From Fragilaria radians (lineage: Eukaryota; Bacillariophyta; Fragilariophyceae; Fragilariales; Fragilariaceae): a stretch of 26,107 nt of DNA. A model generated the notes under the pieces. The model saw only the letters and a program-made list of their open reading frames with translations. It searched no databases and had not been told where the DNA came from. Of the stretch, positions 8,509 through 18,136 are shown piece by piece. Every line of letters begins with the position of its first letter. Position 1 is the stretch's first letter. Both the position numbers and the translations under genes were made by a program. The stretch lies in the NCBI GenBank assembly GCA_900642245.1, contig CAAAJI010000391.1, positions 18,974 to 45,080 of the forward strand. The letters are read 5' to 3'.

Positions 8509-9108
8509 GAGTTGTCGTATCGTTTGAGGCTGACGTGTATCTTAGCAATTCAAAGCTTTAACAAATCAGAAGCTTCAGAACTATATCACTTTTTTGACCT
8601 CATTCAAAGTGACATCCAAAGTGAAGCCAATGATCTAGACTTAAGATTTCCAACTTTAAAAGAATTCATATGCAACATTTGCTGCGTCAAAGTTCTGTCT
8701 CCCCAGGTAAATGTGTTTAACTGCTATATTCTTATTCTTTGTTGACGATGTCCCGTCTCATAGCAATAAGTGCAAGAAAATGTAGCGGAGGTGTTACTAT
8801 TTCCCTCCTGTCTTTTGATTCTTCTTTTTTTTACAGTTGTCAGCTGCATGTCTTATAATAGAAGATGCCAAAGCAAAGCAAAGGAAATCTAATGTAAATT
8901 GCATTGCACGTCAATATCAAGCCGATGTAGCTCAGCTGGTTAGAGCGTGGGTCTAATAAACCCAAGGTCGTGGGTTCGATCCCCATCATTGGTATACAGA
9001 TCTCGAGGAATTTCTTAGCTAGCGAACCAGGTTGACTTTGATCGTGTACAGTCGGCCAAATCTGCAGTCATGTTATCGGACCTCTCAAACCGATTCATAC
9101 TACGATGA
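8509..9108 (+). CDS. Probable 3' end of an intron-containing gene (function unknown)
   Basis: Three exon-like blocks splice in phase 0. Exon a (8509-8706) follows a strong acceptor (a T-run then CAG) and encodes 66 residues including SEASELYHFFDLIQSDIQ and TLKEFICNICCVKVLSPQ. Intron 8707-8836 starts GTAAATG and ends TTTTACAG. Exon b (8837-8893) encodes LSAACLIIEDAKAKQRKSN. Intron 8894-9018 starts GTAAATT, ends TTTCTTAG and contains the tRNA-Ile gene. Exon c (9019-9108) encodes LANQVDFDRVQSAKSAVML to ILR and stops at TGA 9106-9108. The introns are 130 and 125 bp and share the GTAAAT donor. The 5' part of the gene was not found and no family is recognised, so it may be a gene fragment. The splice model is inference from motifs and frame. 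Confidence 0.45.
8921..8994 (+). tRNA. tRNA-Ile (anticodon AAT)
   Basis: A complete cloverleaf is visible. The acceptor stem is GCCGATG with CATTGGT (two G-U pairs), with discriminator A at 8994. The D arm has GCTC/GAGC. The anticodon stem TGGGT/ACCCA encloses the loop CTAATAA, giving anticodon AAT (read as IAT after A-to-I editing, for Ile). The variable loop is AGGTC, and the T arm GTGGG/CCCAT encloses TTCGATC. Internal promoter boxes are present: A box TAGCTCAGCTGG and B box GGTTCGATCC. No intron. There is no T4 run directly downstream, which is slightly unusual for a Pol III terminator. The gene lies inside the inferred intron 8894-9018 of the protein gene described above, on the same strand. 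Confidence 0.95.
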
Positions 9109-9274
9109 GGCCGCGTGCGGCATTTTCAAAGTTAAATGACCGATGTTTTTACTATATTTTAATTGTCCTCAAGGCTAAAAAGAAGAACTACGATGAGGCC
9201 GCGTGTGGCATTTTCAAAGTTAAATGACCGATGATTTTACTATATTTTAATTGTCCTCAAGGCTAAAAAGAAGA
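9099..9274. repeat. Tandem duplication, 2 x 88 bp
   Basis: Units 9099-9186 and 9187-9274 are head-to-tail and differ at two positions (GCGTGC/GCGTGT and GATGTTT/GATGATT). The first unit begins over the last codons of the inferred spliced gene (its TGA stop is at 9106-9108), so the duplication copies that gene's extreme 3' end. The second unit ends in CTCAAGGCTAAAAAGAAGA, which leads directly into the reading frame at 9235-9543. Confidence 0.95.
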
Positions 9275-9781
9275 ATCAGTCTCCTGATAATGAGGTACCT
9301 TTTTCTCACCGCTTCTTTGAATCAACGTGCATTATAACCACAAGATTGACAAGAGCTCAACAGCCAACTGGAAATGCTAAGGATGTAATTCCTCTCTTAG
9401 TATCACCTTTGAGATTTAGCCCACAAGCAAAGGTGGAATTCACAATCTATGCCAGCCGTCATAAGTTTCATGTTCTTGCTAGTGCTAATGAATTGATGCG
9501 CAAGGTCAAAAATGTAATGATTGCTATCGGTAACTTGATATAGTTGATGATAACATGAAAGCAAAGGTAATTAAGGCTTCCCTCCCTATTATGCCTGAAA
9601 AAGATGCTTTTAGTCCAAGCAAAGGTTGAACTACTAGCAGAGCAGGTATGTATGATGGCACTAATTATATTGAAGCAAGAACTATGATTCTATGTGAATA
9701 TGTGATCTTTGCACGTGACAAAGCCAAGGGTCAGGATCCATTAGGTCAGGGAAAAAGCAAGGTATTTCCTCATCATCCTTA
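9235..9781 (+). pseudogene. Unrecognised broken reading frame
   Basis: The frame 9235-9543 is open for about 100 codons without an ATG near its start. It includes AQQPTGNAKDVIPLLVSPLR and ANELMRKVKNVMIAIGNLI. After a frame change it continues as MKAKVIKASLPIMPEKDAF, a TGA near 9630, then GMYDGTNYIEARTMILCEYV and KGQDPLGQGKSKVFPHHP, ending at TAG near 9779. The continuity across only one shift and one stop suggests a decayed coding region rather than chance, but no family is recognised. It lies between the tRNA block and copia relic B and could belong to either a host gene or a transposon. Confidence 0.3.
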
Positions 9782-10139
9782 GCAAGTGATTCAGGAACAA
9801 AGTTGTAGTTTGAAACGTCATTTTAAGGCTTAATGTGCAACTTCCAGTGCGAAAGATAACTTGTATTGTACATATTTGAATAAGAAAGCTTTTGTAAAGT
9901 AATATTAAAAATTCTTCTCACGTCTCCTTGAAAAGTCGAAGTCGTAAACACCACGAAGCCTTTAAATGTGTTTCCTTCATGTTATACAACATTTGGAAAA
10001 AGCATGAAAATGTAGTATAAAAATGATTTCATTTGAAATGACCTCAATAAAAGTTGGTATCCTTATTCTGGTTTTTCTGTACTGAGATCTGAAACAGGAG
10101 ATTCAGATCTTGTCATTTCTCGACGCAGATGGTAAACAG
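9782..10139. other. No gene recognised
   Basis: AT-rich spacer between the broken frame and copia relic B. No supported frame, RNA gene or repeat is seen. Confidence 0.5.
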
Positions 10140-10960
10140 CTTTTGTCTTGAAGAAGCTAATCTAAGGCTTGGTGTAGTACGTTTGAAACATTTATGACAA
10201 GTTGGTTGATGTAACAAAGGGGTTGACCTCGACTTTTATGCTAATGATTGTCTTGCCAATAGAATCGATTAGAAAAATTGCGAGATCGTCATGCCAGGGG
10301 AACGTTACAATTGTAGTGATTGAATAATTTAGTTTTATTTGCTTGAGAGATTTTGAATGAAGAAATCTGCGAGATGCAAGCTTGATTCACTAGTGAAAGT
10401 CACAGATTCGACATTGTGGAGCCAACTGGTGAGATAGACAAAATCAATCAAATATGCAATCTAGATGCATGTTTGGAGATGTCAGGTTGCACTACTTGCT
10501 ACTGAGCAAGTAATCAAATTTGTCAATAGAGACTTTATTTAGCGCAAGGATAGTGCTAATGCATGCTTGGAATTCTTGAAGGCTGCTTTGGATATGAAAC
10601 TTTTCTGCTTAAGTATTGAACCCCTGACCCCTAACTTCAACAGTTCCCTATCCTCTTAGGAGCTCAAGGTCAATTTAAAGACAAGAAAGGACTTAAACTC
10701 GCCAACAGTGAGGCTTAATACATTGCTATTTCTGAAGAAATCAACAATGTTAGGTTTTTTATGTGCTTGTGACAAAGCTTAGGAATCTCCAATTATTGTG
10801 CAAAGGGATAATCAAGTGGCCATTTTATGGGGGTTAACATTGACAATTACTCTACAATACGTGGAGAATGCATTCATTAAGCTTATAATTGTAATGACAG
10901 AAGGACATGCTCCTGATATTTTCATCAAGAATGTCGCATGTTTTGTCTCGAGTAACGATA
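10140..10960 (+). pseudogene. Second Ty1/copia relic (B): reverse transcriptase end and RNase H
   Basis: About 10150-10220 reads LKKLI-GLV then YDKLVDVTKG, matching the copia LKKtiYGLvQ..fYdKL segment. The next piece, FYANDCLAN (about 10235-10260), sits where YVDDCL belongs, with both Asp positions altered or lost. After a deletion come FDIVEPTGEIDKI, a fragment of the connection domain, and the RNase H end: KGLKLANSEA, a TAA at 10716-10718, YIAISEEINNV, then SPIIVQRDNQVAILWG and HAPDIFIKNVA. These correspond to SEAEYIA, DN-x-gAi and ADIFTKNV. Many stops; inactive. It overlaps relic A in reverse transcriptase content, so it is a different insertion. The open frame around 10798-11094 is its least damaged part, not a gene. 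Confidence 0.75.
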
Positions 10961-12190
10961 GGAAGACTGTTAGATCGCTAATACTTCTGTTACTTCTTAA
11001 TAGTAAACACGACTTAGACGAGAGGGTAAAATACAGCGGAGGCGAAGAGGAGAATAGAAAAAATGAAGTAAATATGCCTCTTGCTTGCATTTAATCGAGG
11101 CAATGCAGACAAATTAAGTGCCCTGAAAGAGCGATGAACGAGAATCTATAGTCGCTGCCTGGAGATGCGTAGGTGACCAGAAAGTTACTGAATATTGAAA
11201 GAAATGTATAAGCATTAACAATAAAACAATTCACGTCTATCTCAAGGCGTTGATCTCGACCGAAAAGATTCCTATAAAAAAGTTAAAGGCACAACTTGAT
11301 ATCAAATGATTATAGGTTCTTTTAGGCACATATACTGCTTTTGTAAGTGAAATAGAAGATCTGATAAAGTATTTGCCTCGATACTAGGATTACTCTGAGA
11401 GGTCGTTAAGTCTTCCTTTTCTTTTGTCTCAATGATAGTGCTGAGTTTTTAATCAAGAATCTTTTACTCCCTCAGAATGGATTCATTATGTTTCTCTAAC
11501 TTAATGCTTCCATTTTCCCTACTACTCAAGTGAAGGCTTTCCAAAGCATTGCGTGCGGATATTCTATTTGTTCATGCCTTTATTGATGATAGCAACATCA
11601 TTCTCCTCTGTCGAAAGATAATCTTAATGACCCGTATTCACCAATTCCACAGATAAAAGGGGTACAATACAACCGTACGGATATCCTGCACGCCAAAACC
11701 ATCATTTTTCACCATAAAAATAGCGATCATATTGTTCTCGCTAAACCATTAATCTACGACTTTGTCTCATCAATGTTTAATCATCTCCTGTTAGTCGTTT
11801 AACAGTGAAACTGTGCACATTTCTATCATCTCACATCCTTTGACATCAAGCTAGCCCGTTTCAGCAGATCTCTAAGCTCGAGATGTGCTAGTAGGCTGAT
11901 TGGGTACAGTTGTTCAGTAGTAGCATAAGAACTAGCATTCCCCAACTAACTAACAATGCAAACAAAATAACGGTACTTTGGACTCGACAATAAATATGTT
12001 TACACATGAAATTTAACGACTTAACGACTTTATCGTCTAAGGTTCACATAGATTGTAACTGAGAAACGGCTTTTTCATGTACCGACTCAAGAACAACAAT
12101 ATTGTCATACAATCGCAAGTGATTTTGCTCAATTTCAGTTTATAGTCACTTTTTACATTACCCACCGACTTATTTATCAAGAATAGCAAA
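10961..12190. other. No gene recognised; upstream region of the Pro/Ser/Thr-rich gene
   Basis: The first part may be the 3' flank of copia relic B. The rest is AT-rich, with no frame I can support. A small direct repeat of ACTTAACG lies near 12012-12028. Close to the downstream start, TTATTTAT (12171-12178) is AT-rich but cannot be called a core promoter with confidence. Confidence 0.45.
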
Positions 12191-14215
12191 ATGAGAATTA
12201 AATTTCAATCTTTTTCACCCGTCTTCTTGTTCATTATCTATGATGCCTCTAGCTTCAACTTAAGGAAACGAGGGCATCGAATAGTATTAGAAACATCACG
12301 ATCACTTCAGTCCTTTGGTGCTCCAACTGAGTCTCCGGCGCCATCGCCAATGCCATCTCACTCCCCCACATTCAGCAAGGCACCTACGATTTCGCCTGCA
12401 CCTACACCATATCCTACAGCCACGCCAACGCTCACCTCTGCACCAACAGGACCAACAGGGATTCCGAGTTCCCTCCCTTCAAATCATCCAACAGACTCGC
12501 CCACGACTTCGAGTAAGCCATCAAGCACACCATCCCTTACAAGCTTTCCAACTTCTTTACCTTCAACAGAGCCAAGCGATATACCATCGGCACTTCCGAC
12601 TGAATCACCAGCACCAACGCCAGTTCCGTCACCGAACCCTACAGAGACAGCGCAGCCTAGTCCTAATCCATCAGCTATGCCCTCATCCTTTGCACCATCT
12701 GGCTCACCGTCAATGAGTCCATCTGCTTCAGTTTTACCCTCATATAAGCCATCGATTTTTCAGTCATTGGAGCCCTCCTCAAGTCTAGTGCCGTCTGTGT
12801 CTCCAACGTCAAAGCCAACAGAAACGTTCCAACCTTCACCATTTCCTTCACAGGAGCCATCTACACACGTACCGTCTACTATTTTCCCTACCAGATCATC
12901 AATGCCAAGTAATTTTCCAAGCAAAATTATTTCTGACGTTCCAACGAGTTCCTCGAGCCCATCCGCTGAACCTTCCAAAATTCCCACGGAATCGCCTGCT
13001 CCATCTCCTTTACCTTCGACGTTACCGTCGACATTTTTCCCATCATCAAGCCCTTCGGTTCAACCAACGACAACATTGAGACCTACTGGTAGGGCGTCTC
13101 AATTACCTTCTTTGGTACCTAGTGGTAGTCTTAAACCATCGCATCAACCAACAGGAAGACCGACCGAGTCGCCAAAACCATCGCCTGTTCCTAGTGCTAC
13201 TCCAAGCTCTAATTTTCCATCTAGTGTTCCTACAGATAGTCCTGCGCCTACACCTATGCCTTCTTCCATGCCTACAGCTCCAACCTCATTTCCAAGCTCC
13301 AATCCTACGGCACCAACAGGAACTCCATCGCAGCATCCAACGTTAACAAGCCCACCCTCTGCTGAGCCATCCGCATTACCTTCTTTCTTCCCGACAGCTC
13401 CGACAAGCACTCCAACAGCAGATCCTACAGCTCCTACGAATAGCCCAAGCCCCACTGGATTTCCATCTATTTACCCTTCGGGATCAGTAGAACCCTCCCA
13501 CACACCATCTGCTTATCCATCATATGAGCCGACAAAATTGGTGCCAACCGAACCCACGACTTTTGCGCCTGTGACAGATAAACCCACAACTACCCCCTCT
13601 AATATTCCATCTGATATCCCATCCTTGTCTCCATCCAAAACAACGTATCCTTCATCTTCACCATCGGCGGATGGGCACATATGCGCAAAGGCAAGATACT
13701 CCAAGAATTGCCCTAGCAGCGATTATTTTGAATTTTGCGATCTAGATGGAAAAACAACGGGAAGTGTTGCAAGTTCAATCTGTACAACTCTTGACGGACT
13801 ACTCTTTTTGTACGATAAAAGTGATTTCTGCGGACCATGTACGATGTTGCCGAGCTACAACTCTACAACTGCAAATGGAGCTGCAGATCCATCAGATTCT
13901 ATTTCACAATCTCCAACATTGTCTCCATCCATAAGTCCGACCACAGTCACACCAACTGGGTTGCCATCGGTGCAACCAACGACGATATCACCTACAGGTA
14001 TGCCATCAATGCATCCTACGACAAGTTATCCTACATTGATGCAAACTCCTTCGGGACTTCCAACTACGTTAAGTTCGGAATCTGCAGGAGCGGTAATGAC
14101 AGCGTATCCTTCTGTTACTCCAACCCTTAAACCGGTAATACCTACAAGTGTACCGTCCCCTTTTCCATCACAACTCGAATTCAATTTACCTCCATTAAAT
14201 GTGGGCGACTTTTAA
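12191..14215 (+). CDS. Secreted Pro/Ser/Thr-rich repeat protein with a six-cysteine island
   Basis: One uninterrupted frame of 674 codons starts with ATG after GAATAGCAAA and ends TAA. Residues 1-22 (FSPVFLFIIYDASSF core) look like a short signal peptide, followed by a basic RKRGHR. From about residue 43 the chain is nearly all degenerate PSxxPS / PTxxPS tetrapeptide-type repeats, such as ESPAPSPMPSHSP and PTAPTGTPSQHPT. This low-complexity type is common in diatom extracellular and frustule-associated proteins and expected to be heavily O-glycosylated. A non-repetitive island at residues 498-550 holds six cysteines in C-x9-C, C-x15-C and CGPC patterns and aromatic residues (SSDYFEFCDLDG, GLLFLYDKSDFC). 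The repeats then resume to the end. No membrane anchor or GPI-type tail is seen. A cell-wall or adhesive role is inferred from composition only. Confidence 0.85.
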   Translation: MRIKFQSFSPVFLFIIYDASSFNLRKRGHRIVLETSRSLQSFGAPTESPAPSPMPSHSPTFSKAPTISPAPTPYPTATPTLTSAPTGPTGIPSSLPSNHPTDSPTTSSKPSSTPSLTSFPTSLPSTEPSDIPSALPTESPAPTPVPSPNPTETAQPSPNPSAMPSSFAPSGSPSMSPSASVLPSYKPSIFQSLEPSSSLVPSVSPTSKPTETFQPSPFPSQEPSTHVPSTIFPTRSSMPSNFPSKIISDVPTSSSSPSAEPSKIPTESPAPSPLPSTLPSTFFPSSSPSVQPTTTLRPTGRASQLPSLVPSGSLKPSHQPTGRPTESPKPSPVPSATPSSNFPSSVPTDSPAPTPMPSSMPTAPTSFPSSNPTAPTGTPSQHPTLTSPPSAEPSALPSFFPTAPTSTPTADPTAPTNSPSPTGFPSIYPSGSVEPSHTPSAYPSYEPTKLVPTEPTTFAPVTDKPTTTPSNIPSDIPSLSPSKTTYPSSSPSADGHICAKARYSKNCPSSDYFEFCDLDGKTTGSVASSICTTLDGLLFLYDKSDFCGPCTMLPSYNSTTANGAADPSDSISQSPTLSPSISPTTVTPTGLPSVQPTTISPTGMPSMHPTTSYPTLMQTPSGLPTTLSSESAGAVMTAYPSVTPTLKPVIPTSVPSPFPSQLEFNLPPLNVGDF

Positions 14216-15079
14216 ATGTGTGATTTCTTTGACAGCTATATGTTGCGATTCATGTTGAGAATAATGTATATGTGGAGTGATTACTGCCGGCAAGAATCGG
14301 TTTTTGTTCTTAAATCCACTCTTTCACAATCGATCAAACTGCGCCAGTTAGATATTGGCATCCTCTGAAGAAGAGGTAAACGATGGGTTGTCCGAGATAA
14401 TAGCGTAAATTTTGTTTCAAATCATCATCATACAACACACTGTAGTGAAAACCCACTCATGTTGTTTCTATGCTATTCGTCTCCTCCTTGTTCTCCAAAA
14501 ACCAAATTTGGTGAAATTTCATCTTCCAAGACTTTTGAGATAACGGAAGGAAAAATACCGTTTTCCTTAAAGTAGTAAATTGTGTAATTCCTGCTTTTAG
14601 TCGAGACAATTTTTTGTTCATGTGCATTATTCCCTGCTCTGTGATGCTCTCTCGCACATTGACCTGTCACAGTTCCAACCGTCTTCAAATTAGATATAGC
14701 ATTCTTTGTATTTTGAATTTTAGTTCTCGAAGTAGATCCTCTGCTTTTCTAGTTGGGTATACTTCATCTTATCCGAGGATTTCTGGTGTTCTCCAACCAC
14801 CATTGTTTAGCCTTGACCAGAAGCAAATGAAACTGCTCTACAGTAAGATATAGAAATAACACAATGATAAATTATAACCTATTTTAGATTACTTGGTTCT
14901 TTAGTCTTGTGTAGCCTTAGAACTTCTCTCAGAGAGAACTTCTTGACCCTTCTCAAGAGATGAAAAATCGTGAACCCTCTTGAAGAATTAGATATTCTAG
15001 AGCTTTGTCCCCATTGTTTAGACAAGTTGTTCATAACGACAAGTTAGTGATCAATAAGGATAAGCTAGTTTAGCCTTTA
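14216..15079. other. No gene recognised; contains a short perfect palindrome
   Basis: The region is downstream of the Pro/Ser/Thr-rich gene and includes the likely 3' flank of gypsy relic B. Minus-strand frames near 14457-14688 are short and resemble nothing known to me. A perfect palindrome TTCTCTC-A-GAGAGAA lies at 14924-14938 and could belong to a retrotransposon end. Confidence 0.4.
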
Positions 15080-15770
15080 GACTCTTTTGCTATTAGAGAG
15101 TTAGTTAAGTCTTGTTTTCATTTCTGAATTTGATTCCAATTTGCCTTAAAAGCAATATTGTGAATCATGTCTCTACCAAACACTACGTGCTTCTAATAGC
15201 CCATGCAGTAGATTGGAGGAAGGAATCAAACAAATTATTCTCATCTAGATTTCCTTCTCTAAGTCAAATGATCTGAGCATATCAATTACCACTTTGTGGA
15301 TTTGCTCAATGATTGAATTTGCTTGAGGGTCACGACTGGTAGTTGGTTTGGCAATAATGCCATAATTATTGCACATTTGCAAAAACTCACATTTGGATTT
15401 GCCCCCATTGTCAAAGACAATAAATTGAGGACGTGGATATTGCGCTAACCAGGTGTTATGAAATAAATCCTGGATGGAAGCAGCAATTTATTAGTGGCTT
15501 TGACAATCTGAAAACATCATGACCCAGGGGTCAGATTCTCCTATCTTTGGAGGCAGTAAGCCATATTTCTTATGTTCCTTTTTTGTCAATTGACAAACAG
15601 GACAAATGGAACATAAACATTCAACATCTTGTGTGAGGCCATGCCAGGTCATAGTGTTCCTGATTGTCTTCTCAGTCCTAGTCTGTCCTGGATGAAGTAA
15701 GTATTCATGATACCAGGAAAGTACTCTTTGTCTTAAGGACTGAGGAATGCACATTTATCTTTATAACACA
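15080..15770 (-). pseudogene. Ty3/gypsy integrase relic
   Basis: The open part 15491-15754 begins CIPQSLRQRVLSWYHEYLLH and carries the HHCC zinc-binding site (WYHEYLLHP, then CSICPVCQ) and KKYGLLPPK. The first core Asp is in DPWVMMFSDCQ. Further on, about 15230-15440 reads QPRPQFIV-type sequence, then DNGGKSKCEFLQMCNNYGI (second Asp), RDPQANSIIEQIHKV (catalytic Glu) and SFLQSTAWAIRSTC. A small deletion follows, then VGRDMIHNIAFKANWNQIQ to about 15120. All three catalytic residues can be seen, but stops and frame shifts separate them. Confidence 0.85.
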
Positions 15771-16380
15771 GAAGGTCATACCCCTCAATGTGCTGCATAG
15801 AATAATAAGGTTGTAATAATCCCTTAATCTCTGAGTCCAGGGATTTTCATCTGGTCCTTGAATGTTAAGGCAGCATGCATTGGGAATTTGATGTTACTAT
15901 GTTCTGATTCCAACAGAAGCATAAGTGCTACCTCTTGTGAAATCACCGGTTCATCAATGTCTAAGCACAATAAAGCATCTGCTACAACATTTTTCTTTCC
16001 TGGGAAGTACTGAAATGTTACCCCATATTCTTCCAATAGTAAAAGCCAGCGTAAAACATAATCTGATGGTTTTAATCCATTAAATTTATTATTCTTTTGG
16101 TCTGTATTGACTATGATTGGATAACCTAGCAAGATATTCTTGTATTCCTTTCAGCTTGAAAGAGTAGATAACAACTCACGTTCAGTGGTGGTGGATCTTC
16201 TTTGGGCTGTGTTCAGTTTTTGTGAATAAAAAGCTACATGCTTTTTATCCTGCATGATGACCGCACCTAGTTGATGATCTCTGCTATATCTGCTCCCCAA
16301 ACGCAACATTTTGTAATGCAAGCATGCAATAAGGCTCCTTCTATTCCAATTATTCTTCAATGCTCACTCTGTTGGTAACA
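15760..16380 (-). pseudogene. Ty3/gypsy RNase H relic
   Basis: Read on the minus strand, the domain begins near 16370 with a frame change, then DHQLGAVIMQDKKHVAFYSQ and KLNTAQRRSTTTERELLS, the usual gypsy RNase H pattern. It continues through a single in-frame TGA at 16151-16153 to KNILLGYPIIVNTDQKN, RWLLLLEEYGVTFQYFPGKK and NVVADALLCLD. After another shift near 15830 the linker (IEGYDLLCYKDK) leads into the integrase head. Only a few lesions separate this from a continuous frame. Confidence 0.85.
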
Positions 16381-18136
16381 AACCATCTCCATGCTTTGCG
16401 TTAACTGAGCCAACAAGTATATGCTACCTTCGGATATTTTGATTTCATATTCTGGATTAGGTTTTGTTGAACTTGCAATTATCCAATTGATCCGTTTAAG
16501 TGAGAATGAAAATCATGATTAATAGACTATCCATTCTTACCTTATCTTCCAAATGCTACAACAAATTTGCAGAGTGACATACCTTGAGTTAAGTTCATAA
16601 AGATATTACCTAACACAATAGCTTGTAAGCAATACAGTCTAACAATATTATAATAAATCACTAAGGCTAAGAGATGTGTGTGCTTACCAATACTGGAGAC
16701 GTCCAAAGTTATTGCTAACATATAGTAAACAATACTAGAATTAATATTCTTATACTTACTCATCTAAAACTTGAAGAGGTCGTATAGGTAACCATTCTTT
16801 CTATTCTTTCCGCAAATTCAGTTAAGACATAGTCTTATATGAAATTTATTGATGCTTCAGATTTCTTTTAATTGAAGAAGATCATTTTAGATCTTTCCAG
16901 GACCGTTGTATCAATACGGTAGGAATAAATAACTGAAACAGATTCCTAAGTCACAAACAGGAATCTATCACGATTCACGATTTATGAATCTAATTTATGT
17001 GTTTTTGGCCATAATTTGTTAGAATCCAATGCACAAGACTTCATTGTACCCATTTATGCTCAAGGAGCCTATCCAAACGGTACACATTTTTGATATCCTG
17101 GTACAAAGCCAGAGTTAACACCATCCGTGCCTCAGTTTCACTTCCAAAGTCCCCCCACCCCCTTCCGTTCCAAACTCAAACTGTGCCTTCAAGTTCAACG
17201 TAGAACCGCACTTTCTTGAAAGAAGAGATAAAAGCAAGTCTAAATCATGGCATGATTACATTACACTGAGCCTCAGAAATCGTTTCACAAGAAAAAGGTG
17301 GGCATGGTTCTAGAGAAATAATGCGTTGATACACTATGTAGTGTAAGCACACAGTTTCAAAGGATAGAGCAAGAAATAAAATGAATCACTTTGTGCTAAC
17401 TCTCCCGATGTCAATTTTAATTTCAGGCTTGCAAAGATGAAATGCGATTAAATACAATCAACACTGGATTTTCGGATTACCAAAGTTTCCGGGTACTTGA
17501 ATCAGGGGTGGCCATTTTAATTGGTAATTGATGGCAAAGATGACCTGAGACACTAGTTATAGGTGGATATTGAAGAATGAATGATGATATAACGAAACAT
17601 AATTGGCTATAACAAAACTGATATAATTGTACTACACGTATAGTATACAACTATTCCCGAATATGAAGTAGACTTAACTGCAGAAATGGATAAATAAAGG
17701 TCATGAGTTCACGCTGTCTTCTCTCAGCATATAGCAAGGTCTTTTACTTGAACCCATATCCAAAACCTTTTCAATCCTTTTTTTTGTCGACCATATCGAT
17801 GATATAGCTACATATTTCTGTTACACAAATCGAGGATGCTCGTAAGTTGTCCTGATTTGGAATCAAGCCGTTGTAGTGGCTACAAAAATCTTGCTTCTTA
17901 GTTTTGAAAGTTTCTCAAATATACGTCTTATTATAAAAAAATCAAAAAGTAAAGTGCATTTCTTCATTTAAGCACTTTGTTTGGTTTCATCAAGGCCAGG
18001 AAAAATAGCAGAGTAAGTAGGATTTAACTCTGAAAACGATAGTTCTCATTATATTGCGGAAAGTTCCAGAACTTGATCGCAATTAGCCCGACCTCAAGAT
18101 GATGAAATGATAGCTGCTGTTGATGAGAAGTTATCT
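16381..18136. other. No gene recognised
   Basis: AT-rich intergenic sequence between gypsy relic B and the first RING gene. Short frames on the minus strand near 16542-16763 have no recognisable content. A C-rich run (CCCCCCACCCCCTTCC, about 17152-17167) is the only marked composition change. The last ~130 bases (about 18020-18110) resemble the sequence downstream of the second RING gene (about 20545-20615) and are part of that duplication. Confidence 0.5.

Larger units (their letters stand above)
15080..16380 (-). mobile_element. Decayed Ty3/gypsy retrotransposon (relic B)
   Basis: The minus strand holds, in order, RNase H, the integrase zinc finger, the integrase core and a trace of the integrase tail. 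Gag and reverse transcriptase are missing. Damage is lighter than in relic A: long stretches stay in one frame with single stops. Its integrase wording is close to relic A (YGI-x-AKPT, FDLE-x-ENL, STAW-x-RST), so both probably come from one lineage. No LTRs recognised. Confidence 0.87.

Noticed and set aside
7948..9781. Use of TGA as a sense codon or selenocysteine, because two broken frames here contain a single TGA
   Set aside because: Neighbouring relics are broken by TAA and TAG as well as TGA, the supported genes use normal stops, and I see no conserved Sec context. Simple decay is enough.
10798..11094. A 98-codon open frame as an independent gene
   Set aside because: Its first half is the end of copia RNase H (IIVQRDNQVAILWG, APDIFIKNV) and the upstream part of the domain is broken.
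12315..13455. Long overlapping frames on both strands inside the Pro/Ser/Thr-rich gene (e.g. 12315-12716 plus, 13144-13455 minus)
   Set aside because: They are by-products of the repetitive CCA/TCA-rich codons of the real frame, with biased composition (His/Arg/Gln or Gly/Val rich) and no independent signals.
14457..14688. Minus-strand frames of 66-71 codons downstream of the Pro/Ser/Thr-rich gene
   Set aside because: They overlap each other in different frames, have no recognisable content and lie near gypsy relic B. Chance frames cannot be excluded.
16542..16763. A 73-codon minus-strand frame
   Set aside because: No domain, AT-rich chance-like composition, and no neighbouring signal supports it.
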